From contig NW_025064883.1 of the NCBI RefSeq assembly GCF_019112545.1, forward strand, positions 1,857,919 through 1,921,918: a stretch of 64,000 nucleotides of DNA, read 5' to 3'. Positions 54,540 through 64,000 of the stretch are shown here, one piece after another. This DNA is from Guyanagaster necrorhizus (lineage: Eukaryota; Basidiomycota; Agaricomycetes; Agaricales; Physalacriaceae). Numbering within the stretch: the stretch's first letter is position 1; every line of letters starts with the position of its first letter. Both the position numbers and the translations under genes were made by a program. The notes under the pieces were generated by a model that worked only from the letters and a program-made list of their open reading frames with translations, was not told the origin of the DNA and did no database searches.

Positions 54540-57245
54540 TTAAGCTCAATGCAACATCTCTTTCCAACTAATCCTTTCACATCTCACTTTCAGCAGAATT
54601 ATCATCTAGTATAAGATCCAACAGATCTCTAGCTTCTATTATTCTGTGTTTTCTTGCTCTTATCAATTTTAGTTTTAGCCACTGCTTTGTTGACACTAAG
54701 TATATAGCTACTAATGATATTTCTATTAAAACCATCTCTAGTATGCAACTCTGATTATTCAATGGCTCTGTCAGAAGCTGTATATCTCAAATTGCAACTA
54801 TTCCTATCTGTTTCTCTTCCAGAGACACCTTTTCTATCAACTTCTATGTCACTTATCTGGATTCATCTTGCAATTTTGTCCTAAGATACAACTGGCTCTT
54901 CTGCTACAATCTACTGATTGACTGGGCTGAGAACAGTATCACTATCCACTCAAACTACCAGAATTCCACTCTAATCAAATTCATAGTCTCCACTATATTT
55001 CTCAGATTTCTATATCCACAGGACAACAGTCTATCTATCTCTCAGCCTTTCAGCTTAATTTCAGAATCTTTTACTATGAAAACATACTCCAAGATCTCTA
55101 TCATAGCTGCTGCTGCATTTGTCTGAGCCAATACAAAGAAAAACACTCAGCAGTTTACACTGCAGTCTTTCTTGCCTAATATTAAAGCCAAAGCTGCATC
55201 TGTGGAACTGGCAGATCTTTTATCAGTGCCAATAGAGTATCATAATTTTGCAGATGTCTTCAGCAATACTCTCTCTGAAAACCTACCTGAACATAGGCTA
55301 TACAATCTCAAAATCAACTTTGAGAAAGAAATGTCTTTATTGCTTGGACCTATTTATTCTCTCTCAGAATTTGAACTCAAAGCTCTACAAGAATTTATTG
55401 ATGATAATCTGTGCAATGGGTTTATCACTCTGCCTCACTCTCTACATGAAACTCTGATCCTCTTTGTCAAAAAGAAGACCAGTGAACTCTAACTTTGCAT
55501 CAACTATCACAGCTCAAACAAAATCTCCAAGAAGGATTGCTACTCTCTTTCTCTCATTTCTAATCTCCTTGACTCTGTTTAATCTTTGACATGCCTACTA
55601 TCTCATTTGCATAGCTAGAAGTGATGAATAGAAAACAGCCTTCCAGATCTACTACAGTCTCTTTGTAGCATTCCAATGCTTTGTGAATGATATATTCTCT
55701 GACATGCTTGACATATCAATAGTGGTCTACCTCAATGACATTCTCATATATTCCAACAACTCAGAAGATCATCAGAAACATGTTTATGAAGTTCTACAGA
55801 CTTAGAGCTAATGGATTCTACTGCAAAGGCTCTAAATGTGAATTCAATCAGGACTCTATGAAGTATCTAGACTATATTCTATCACTCAAAGGACTTTACA
55901 TGTCTGAAAAAAAAATCAAGGCTATTGTTGACTAGCTGATATCATAAAAAGTCAAGAACATCCAATCTTTCCTTGGCTTTTCCAATTTCTACTATCACTT
56001 CATATATGAATATAGTGATATCATTATTCCTCTTACACAACTCACCCACAAAGAAATTCCATGGAAATTTAATAATAAATGCATGGCTGTCTTTAATAAA
56101 TTGAAACAGGTCTTTACATATGCACTTATTCTTACCTGCTGGATCTCTGATCAATAGAGTTGTGGAGACCAATACCTTCAACTACACAATTGCAGCCATC
56201 CTTTCTATCTATCTTGAAGATGACAAAATTCACCTCATTGCTTTCCACTCTTAGAGTCTCCACAATGCCAGACTCAACTATAACATCTATGACAAAGAGC
56301 TTTTGGCCATTTTTAAAGCTTTTAAACATTGGCACCACTATTTGGAAGGCTTCACAGATTCTATTGATATTGTAACAGACCACAAAAATCTTAAATACTT
56401 CACCACTACCAAGATTCTGATCCACCAACAAGTCTGTTAGTCTGAATACCTATTCTAATTCAACCTGATAATTCAGTTCTGCTCAGAGAAACTTGATAAG
56501 AAACCAAATGCACTCACTAGATGATGAGATGTCTACTCTAAAAAAGAGGATAGTTAATACACCCAAATCAATCTTCATAACTTCTAATCTGTCTTCACTC
56601 AAAAACAACTCTCTGCATCACTCTATGCAATCTATCTTAAAAGCTCTACTCTCTGAGCTAGTACTATCATGAATATTGACAAACTTCATATTGATATCAA
56701 ATAAGCATAATCCTCTAACTCTATGTCATCTGACAGTCTCTGCTAAGCCAAATTCACTTTTAAATCTTCTTTTTCTCAGTGGTCCATCAATGAATCTGAC
56801 ATCCTTTACTTTGAAGGCTGTATTTATATTTTAGACACCAATAACCTCTGCCTTCAAATACTGCAGAACAATCACAACCACATCTTGGCAGGTCACTTTA
56901 GTCAAAACTGAACATTAGAGCTAGTCTGGTGAAACTACATCTGGCTAAAGATGTGTAAATATGTTTAACACTACATTAAATCTTGCACAGTCTGTGGATG
57001 CAATAAGACACCTAGACACTGCTCCTATGGCTTGCTCAAACCTCTACTTGTTTCTGAATAGCTATAGAATTCTATTTCTATGGATTTTATTAAACAACTG
57101 CTAGACTCTAACAGATTTACCATCATCCTAGTAGTCATTGACCAGGCTAGCAAGCAAGCCATCTTTATCTCCACTCATGACATCATCAACTCCATGGAAC
57201 TCATCCAACTTTTTATTATTTATATCTTCTCTAAACATGGGAGTG
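54540..57245 (+). pseudogene. Pol of E3 (protease, RT, RNase H, integrase), decayed
   Basis: Protease: SHCFVDTKYIATNDIS near 54680, [22 protein letters not shown] near 54815. RT: VPIEYHNFADVFSNTLSENLPEH near 55225, FIDDNLCNGFI near 55395, LILFVKKKTSEL near 55455, VVYLNDILIYSNN (catalytic YLDD changed to YLND) near 55725, CKGSKCEFNQDSMKYLDYILS near 55825. RNase H: VETNTFNYTIAAILSIYLEDD near 56165, [21 protein letters not shown] near 56290. Integrase: zinc finger CTVCGCNKTPRH near 56990, SMDFIKQLLDSNRF near 57080, then FSKHG and truncation. In E1 the RT part is absent; here it spans about 1.3 kb. Confidence 0.83.
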
Positions 57246-60200
57246 GGAGCCAGATTAACTGATGATTTTGAACAGATCAAAAAACTTCTTAGTGAATTTG
57301 GCTATAGATCAGATAGTTTTGATATGCTTGGAACTGAGATAGACCTTATCACTGACTTTAAATAAGAGGGCTAGAGTCTGGCACTTATCTGCTTAAGTCT
57401 TACAGTGAGACTGGGCTTGAGAGATTTCATTTTTTAAAACTTGATATAATTCATTGAAGACATCTGGCCATAGTTGATAAAGAAAGATGTGAATCTCATT
57501 GATTCAGAGCTTGATGAGTTAATGATGAACTCAATGCCAGACAGGCATAGTACTCAATCTTTTAATCTGATAATATATAAGATTGAATTATTTGTATCAT
57601 AGTTCAGCTGGCATATTCTGTGGAGCCATCAGTCTAAGAGTGATAAGAGCTTAACATTTTTAAGCTTGCACTCATGAGCCTGTAGAGTGAGATCCAAAAT
57701 TTGCTCATAAAAAGAACATCACAGTCAGAAATCATATGTTCAGGCAATTCATATAGCTTGAATACATTGTCAAACATTAGTTCAGCCACTTGGTGTCATG
57801 TAGTCTGTCTGGCTAGATATAAGATGGATCATCAATGAAAGAATATTAATTATAATAGTTATAGAGTTAAACACACTATCTCTATTAGATGAATCAGAGA
57901 AAGAGCCTACAAAGTCAACACTAATTGTCTGCTAAGATTGATTAAATACCTGTAGTGGGTTCAGATAATCAAAGAGATGTTGATTGGATGGCTTTGACTG
58001 GCAAGATGCACAGAAGGCATGAACGTCTGCTACTAATATCTTTCACTAGACATGATTATAGAGGTAAGCCACAGTTTTATCAGCATCCAAGTGTGCCAAT
58101 AGAGAGTGATCTTCACTGATCACCAGTTTTCTAATTGTTCTGCTATTTATTTCAGCTTTCTGAGGAATACAAAGCAAATCTTATCCTCTAGATCACAGGA
58201 ACAAGATCCTATGCCTGAGAGAGAAGTTTTTAAATTCACTCAGAAAAGAGATAATTTTTGACAGCATAGAGTCATTGCTATTAGACACACATATCATAGC
58301 ATGGAATTTATTAAAGAGCAACTGGGAGAACAGTTGGGCAACTAAAGATAGGTCCAGCATCTTACCAGATGCTATCTCACTCAGCATCAGAATGTAAGAG
58401 TCAGGCACTGCAGCAAGGTTGGATTAAGTATTTGTTCTCATAGAATTGATTTCATCATTGTGAGTAGGCAGATTAGATGTGGCATTTCTATCTACTATTG
58501 CAGTGTCACTCATTTCATCAATGTTGCTGGATGCAGCAAGACTATAATCATCCCATAGATCAAGAATATGAATCTTTCTAGCTATACATCTTGTAAATGC
58601 TATAGCTGACTCATTCTTGCAAGATTTGTAAAGCAAATTAGACTAAGAGTTATTTACAGCTGTAGTGACCTATACTGCATTCATCTTGAGCCAAACTATA
58701 AGAGGAGTAGTCAAGTCCTTGTTATTTTCTACAGGTGGATGATCTTCATCATGGATAGGAAATTCTGATGCTGTACATACAGTACTAATACTATCATTAG
58801 AGTATAAATAGGATAATGCATCACTCAGAATATTCTCAACTCCAGGCATATAAACTATTTCAAAAGTATAATCAGAGATGAGCTCTATCCAGTGAGTCTG
58901 TTGGCCAGACAGACTCTTCTAATGCAAGAGGTGGATGAGGCCCTTGTGGTCTGTATACCACTTAAAGTAGCATCCTAACAGAATATCTTAGTAGTATCTC
59001 ATAGTTTCTATATCTGTGAATATTTTCAGCTTATATACAGAGTAGTTTTGCTGTGCTGGCTTCAACTTTACTGAGAAAAAGACAGTCATACTCACTGTTC
59101 ATCAGTCATCTTCTTAGCTTACAACATCTGCAATGTTAGTAATACTTGTATCTATTATCAGATCAATAGTAAAAGTATCCTTATTGTAGTTGAGTGGTAT
59201 CCAATAATGATCATAGAAAATCTGTACATATTTCTTAATCTCATTAAATGCACACTGATGGGTCATAGTCTAGCAAAAAGACACTGTATTCTCTGTTAGC
59301 CTATATAATACTCCTATGGATATCTATATATTCACCATGTTATCAGCAAGATATCTCACTGACTCTAAGAAGATGCATGAAAGATTCCAATTAGTTGAGA
59401 CTTTCCATGTGGCTATCAAATTGACCTTCACAGAATCAATTCAAATACTCTTGTGATCTACAATATGACCAAGGATGGTAATTTCAGTGGCTAGAGCATG
59501 ACATTTTTTCTCAGATAAATACAGCTATTAGTGATAAAAAATATCAAAAATGCTTTTACAGTGGTCTATATGAATCTCCAAGAAGTTAGAATATATCACA
59601 ATATCATCTAAGTAGATATCAATGAATATCTCCAGATGAGCTGAAAACAAATGATTTATCAGAGCCTGGTATGTAGCCAATGCATTGCAGTCTCTCTGCT
59701 GCATTACTAAGCTGGCTATATTTTTATCTAATGTTGTCACAGCTGTGCTTGGTATATACTCTGATATAATGTGAATCTGCTCATACACTGCTTATAGATC
59801 AAAGATAGAGTATCACCAATGACTTGCCATCTGGCATAGTATATCATCTATTGTAGAAAGTGGAGCTACCATTTTAAATGTGTTTGCATTTCATTCATGA
59901 AGATCAAATACAGTATAAAGCTCAGATGCATTTCTCTGTTTGTAGGGCTTATAGATATACAACATAGAGACAGTATTTCATGATATGAAAACCTGCTATC
60001 AATCTGTTCTCAGATAATCAGATTTTTTCTGTATTTATTATTGTAGAAGAGGTTCAGAAAACTATGATGAGTGCTAATAATATGTCTTATTCTCATTCTT
60101 TAGAGGTATAGAGTGATTAATAGCCCAAAAGAGTGATAGTAGTGATTTGGTGGCATCTTCAAATAGTCCAGCATTTCTAGCATAGTCGATTATCTAATGG

Positions 60201-60610
60201 CAGACCTTAGCTATATGTCCTTTGGCAATTTTCATTATCTAGAAAGACAACTTGCCAATGTTTTTCTCTTCAACAAGTAGTAGTGTCAAACTGCTAATGT
60301 ATATATGCATTGGATTCTACTCAAATGAAATCTGATATTGACACAGAAAGGAGGTACCCAGAATAATATCATACTGAGACAGATTACAAACATCAATATA
60401 TCATTATTTATCATAGATATCTTAGACAATCAGTGTTGCTTTTGTCTCAGAATTTATGCAAGACCTTGAGTCCTGTATAGCCAGATGCAAGATGACAGGT
60501 TTTCCCAATACTATCTTCTTAATTTTGAGCTGATCAGCTAGTGTTGTCAATATAAAATTCCTCAATAATCCACTATCACTCATGATTTAACAAATCATCT
60601 TATATCAGAA
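57246..60610 (-). pseudogene. Pol of element G (different gypsy family), decayed
   Basis: Minus strand. Protease-like NLSQYDIILGTSFL near 60385-60340; RT from about 60060, catalytic IYLDDIVIYSNF near 59615-59580 and YLSEKKCHALATEITILGHIVD near 59520-59460; RNase H region near 59170-58900 with LKPAQQNYSVYKLKIF; integrase zinc-binding end FCASCQSKPSN near 58010, core SVDFVGSFSDSSN near 57925, GPF-like KVYLSSKHIKT to FDLFKIIS near 57340-57260. The last codons before E3 (SGSH) show the end is cut near 57246. Many stops and no CpG. Family assignment to Ty3/gypsy rests on gene order and YLDD. Confidence 0.75.
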
Positions 60611-61099
60611 GCATATCACTGGATTGATGGTGCACTATAAAACACTCTGAGAAATCCTCACTGCTCAATCTAGCATTCAAGGATTCTTTAATGAAAGTGT
60701 ATAATACATCTCTATTATAATCAGCATAGTGTTCAATGCTAGAAAGATTTAATGCTTGCAAGCAATATTCATGATATCAGGTTACAATCCTTCCTGACTT
60801 TACCACTGATGCTGGTACAATGATGTTTTCCCATTCATCATGATTATTATCCAGTATCAGAAACTGATCTCCTGTAATCTCATAGATCACAAAATGCTCA
60901 AGATGACTATCAATCCAAGTATGATTGTCTTCAGAGTATAGTATATTATATGCAAGATAATGTTCAGACACTGATTTATAAATATCATTCACTGGAGTTT
61001 GCAAAAACTTTGAGGTCTGTGTTTCTGATCAATTATAATGTTCTTCTGGGCTAAGTTTTGGATAATCTACATCCCTCTATGGAGGCTAATATGAGCACT
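60611..61099 (-). pseudogene. Gag-Pol linker region of element G
   Basis: Minus strand between zinc knuckle and protease. Open from 61004 to 60777 (HNILYSEDNHTW-like acidic text: DDIYKS.. not conserved elsewhere; WIDSHLEHFVIYEITGDQF, LDNNHDEWENIIVPAS). I do not recognise a domain. The position suggests a spacer or the N-terminal protease extension. Confidence 0.45.
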
Positions 61100-62130
61100 A
61101 CTTGCCAGAATTGAAAGGTATAGAATCTCCACTCTTCTCTTCAGTATTCTCTAGCATGGGAGGACTGTCAACAGTATTTAAGATAAATTTATTATTACCC
61201 TCACATCCACAGGCAGAGCTATAAGCTGAGTCACAAGTATTATCAGCACAAAACTCTATGAACTGGGCAGGCACAAGATTCAAGAGACCATGCATATCAA
61301 TGCTATTCAATTGTAAGTCAAATTATGTATTAGAGGCACTTGTTAACTGTGATACTCTATCAGCCTCCTTCAGAGCTACATGAATACTGGCTGAGGAGAG
61401 CTCAGATAAACCAGAGTGTTTTTCAGAGGCAAAGCAACCATCTGAGCAGTCTCTTGATTTATGACCAGCTTTTCTACAGCAGAAACAATGGCCATCAGCA
61501 AGATACTCTGCTCACTCTTTTTTTGAAAGCTTCTTATCTCAAGGCTTCTTTTTCTAATAGGATCTATTTCAGTTCTGTGAACTTAAGCTAAAAACTACAC
61601 CAGAACAAATTTTACAAGCTTTCTGAGTTGGAGTTAGCCATGCTGGCTTCAGAGAGTTATCATATTTGAGGCATGATACATTATTATATTTATTGACTTC
61701 TGTAACAGCATTAGTGCATATATTATTAGTATGACAATTATGATCATAGTTACAATGGTGAGCATTTTTTATACTGAATTGAACAATCTCAATGATCTCA
61801 GCCATACTGGAGATATCATCTCATGAATTAATCTCCTGATGATACTCACACATCAGTAATCTAGATTAAATGCTCTGACAGAGTTCATATTATAGTTTGA
61901 TCACTTAAGTGCATTCAGATTCATCTCTCAACATTTTGAACTGACTCTGTAGTTCAAAGGTATAATCCTGAACATGTCTAGAACCTTGGAAGCATTTTGC
62001 AATCTTTCTATCTATATGATAGTCCCTTGAAAAATACCAGTTGAAAAGCTCATTATAGAATTGAGTGAATGTCCAGTCTATATAGTCAGAGCTGACATTT
62101 TAGATAAAGAATTGCCAGACCTCTCCTTTC
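61100..62130 (-). pseudogene. Gag of element G, cut by the H LTR
   Basis: Minus strand from 62130: GEVWQFFI, DWTFTQFYNELFNWYFSRDYHIDRK and QDYTFELQSQFKMLRD form a capsid-type gag segment. A Cys/His/Asn-rich stretch follows (HHCNYDHNCHTNNICTN near 61745), then the zinc knuckle CFCCRKAGHKSRDC (CX2CX4HX4C) near 61490-61450, and a Ser/Thr-rich acidic tail to about 61100. The 5' part of gag and the LTR lie beyond the H insertion, outside the window. Stops and frameshifts make it inactive. Confidence 0.75.
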
Positions 62131-62602
62131 TTTTAGACTTAAGCTGCATGTGACTATAAACATATGATAAACTAACATCACTTCACACTTTGAGTGAGAA
62201 TGTCAGAGTCCACTGATATATATATTGATCAATGTGCTTTAAGACCTTAGAATTGGCTCGAGAGTAGAATAGTGTAAAGATAAACTTTAGCTCAAAGCTA
62301 GAGATTACCAGTAAGAGCAATTCTCCCTATATACTACAAGTTGTTGATGATATAAATACTGCTACTTATTGTATCTATCCTAGTTGTTGTGCTCTTTGTC
62401 CTTGGGTATTGCTGCTATCTATAAGAGAGTTATTGTGTATCATTGGGCAACTGTATTGCATTAAAAAACAATGACTAACTAGACTTGTTGTAATGACTAA
62501 GCCTGATCCATAGTCTCAAGTGCTCATATTAAACACTCTGACTAAGCTCAAATAGAGATTAATCTTGTGAAAAGAAAAGGAAAAAAGATAAAATTCATAA
62601 CA
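62131..62602 (-). repeat. 3' LTR of H
   Basis: About 472 bp. The right edge is clear (plus strand ATTCATAACA at 62593-62602); the left edge near 62131 is decayed (TTTTAGACTTAAGC, where TGTTAAGCCCAAGC is expected). Confidence 0.8.
62287..62333 (-). promoter_or_regulatory. TATA box and self-primer copy, H LTR
   Basis: Minus-strand TATATAGG from 62333 and AGCTTTGAGCTAA at 62299-62287, start-to-start 34 nt, identical in spacing to A, B, D and F. Confidence 0.6.
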
Positions 62603-62620
62603 TTACCCTCTCTTTAAGAC
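62603..62620 (-). other. Polypurine tract of H
   Basis: Plus strand TTACCCTCTCTTTAAG, i.e. minus-strand CTTAAAGAGAGGGTAA directly before the LTR. Confidence 0.7.
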
Positions 62621-62639
62621 CATCATCCTGATAAACTAA

Positions 62640-64000
62640 TTTAGGGATAATTTATAGTCATGTATAGCTTCTATGGCATTCATCCACTTTTTGTTCACCC
62701 ATTAGTTGGATTCAGGTCTATACTCCTTCCAACTGATCAAGTAATCCACTGTTGTGGTCATACCATCATCATATGCTTTGATTTTATGAAGCTTATAATT
62801 TAATATTTGATCAATTTTATAATATTTCTCATCATCAATTAAGTCCAGCAGTGGTGGCAGAGAGTGTTCTTGATTAGAGAATGCTAGGCCAATATAAGGT
62901 GCTAATAATATTTTGTTAAAGATATTATGGATTTTCCAATAGAATAGTAGTCAGAGACAGTAGGCCAGGGCACCAACCTTAGCTAATATGGGAAAAGGAC
63001 CTGTGCATTTATCAGAAAGTTTTTGTTTGGGCTGCAAGAAATGGAGGTTGGTTGTATCCAATCAGACTTTGTTGTTTGTGATATATGTATAAGCCAGACA
63101 ATGATAAGTATCATATTGTTTCTTCATTATTGTCACTACCTTCTTGAATATAGTTTATATTTTCTTATAGATGTTTACTATTGTTATAGCAAAATCAGTT
63201 GAGGCCAGCATAGTTGTATGAGAGCATGTCATTTAGACAATGTTAGGGTGTCACTCAAAGTTCATGAAGAATAATGATTTATCTATTGTAGAGTGAATAT
63301 AGTTGTTGTATTGAAAGGTGGCAAATACCAACTATTCAACCTAATTGTCTTAGCAGTAATTAATGAAGAGTCATAGGTATTTCTCAACCTTCTGATTGGC
63401 CCACTCTATCTGGCTATCAGTCTGTAGATGATAGGTGGTGGATGCATTTTATTTGATATTGAGTAGCCAATAAAGATTATCCAGAAATTTGGATAAAAAT
63501 TGAGGTCTCTAGTCTGAGATGATGGTCTGAGACATGCTGTATTTGGTATAAATCTTGTCACATAGTATTTTAGCCTATCCTTCAGGTGTGAGTTCTATAG
63601 AACATGTGACAGAAATGATTGCCTTTGAGAAGTGATTGACAATAATAATGATGGCATCATAACTATTGCAGTCAGAGAGGCCAGTTATCATATCCACTGA
63701 AATATGGATTCATAGTGAATGTGGTACCTCATTCAGATGAAGTGACACAGCCTACATCTGAGTGATCAATTTCTCTTATTAGCAAGTTTCACACTCTTTC
63801 ACATATTGTTCAATATCTTGTTCTAGTTTTAGTCACCAATATTTCCAGAGGACTAATTTTTTGGTCTTTGTAATTTCTGAATGTCCATATATTGCATAGT
63901 CATAGCACATGATAATAATCTCATCTCACAAAGTTTGATCCTATAGTATATAGATCCACCTATTATAGTGGATCATTTTCTCCTTCTTGGTCATTTTCCA
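62640..64000 (-). pseudogene. Pol of H: integrase and chromodomain, partial
   Basis: From the window edge downward: integrase zinc-binding part (near 63960-63780), catalytic core with a SVDMITGL-like site near 63700-63680 and RPQFLSKFLDNLYWLLNIK near 63500-63445, SNKKVWLDTTNLHFLQ near 63090-63020, GPF-like region near 63000, then a chromodomain with VDYLISWKEYRPESN near 62745-62700. Stops and frameshifts are scattered. The C-terminal tail is short, as in A. Homologous to the pol of A and B. Confidence 0.8.

Larger units (their letters stand above)
53061..57245 (+). mobile_element. E3, E-family element, 3' truncated
   Basis: Plus-strand copy: 5' LTR (53061-53528), PBS, gag, pol with protease, RT, RNase H and integrase up to the core, then cut at about 57245, where the G pol begins on the other strand. 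Almost no CpG and many stops. It retains the RT that E1 lacks, so it shows the complete pol order of the family. Confidence 0.87.
62131..64000 (-). mobile_element. 3' end of chromovirus H (runs past the window end)
   Basis: Minus strand: integrase, chromodomain, purine tract and 3' LTR. It is a relative of B by LTR and pol sequence, heavily decayed, and inserted in gag of G. The rest of the element and the partner duplication are outside the window. Confidence 0.85.

Noticed and set aside
1..64000. CRISPR arrays, rRNA, intact tRNA, bacterial operons
   Set aside because: No regularly spaced repeats, no rRNA motifs, no complete tRNA, and the intron and LTR features are eukaryotic.

Overview
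This window is almost wholly transposable-element DNA. It looks like a fungal nuclear genome, most likely a filamentous basidiomycete, though the species cannot be proven from sequence alone. The evidence is: several families of Ty3/gypsy LTR retrotransposons, including Tf1/sushi-like chromoviruses with a C-terminal chromodomain; very short GT-AG introns (49 nt); and heavy C-to-T/G-to-A decay that has removed nearly all CpG from the old copies. I see no convincing single-copy host gene, no tRNA or rRNA gene and no CRISPR array.

Layout: 1-13445 holds decayed chromovirus copies. A gag/pol fragment (315-680) is followed by an inverted pol fragment (680-3045) and a plus-strand pol (3046-3570 and 11620-13445). 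That pol is split by a complete but dead element B (3571-11619, 467-bp LTRs, TSD ATAGT). 13446-15445 is unassigned. Element D (15451-33283, 539-bp LTRs, TSD CACAC) carries two insertions: an unrelated gypsy element E1 on the minus strand (17674-23881, 492-bp LTRs, TSD GATGC, with a 966-nt N gap) and a D relative, F, of which only the 5' LTR is left. 33462-38453 is a decayed multi-exon plus-strand gene. It converges on the integrase end of a minus-strand element I (38740-39868 and 47933-50277), which is split by the youngest element A (39869-47927, 424-bp LTRs, TSD TATAC). Then come E2 (50278-52960, minus), E3 (53061-57245, plus), a different gypsy family G (57246-62130, minus), and the 3' end of another chromovirus H (62131 to the window edge, minus).

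The chromoviruses A, B, D and F share one plan: LTR, a primer-binding site complementary to the start of the element's own transcript, a Gag-upstream ORF1 with a hydrophobic segment near its N-terminus, Gag in the +1 frame overlapping the ORF1 end, Pol in the -1 frame overlapping the Gag stop (protease, RT, RNase H, integrase, chromodomain), a purine tract and the LTR. E-family elements have conventional Gag-Pol. Between integrase and 3' LTR they also carry an antisense, intron-containing gene for an acidic coiled-coil protein with a cysteine cluster. Element I may show the same arrangement with a different gene.

The most notable points are the conserved ORF1/Gag overlap, the self-priming sites at a fixed 33-34 nt from the TATA box in two lineages, and the antisense accessory genes. 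All elements here look non-autonomous or dead: in-frame stops in A are nearly all TGA, and the LTR differences in A are all transitions, mostly at CpG.
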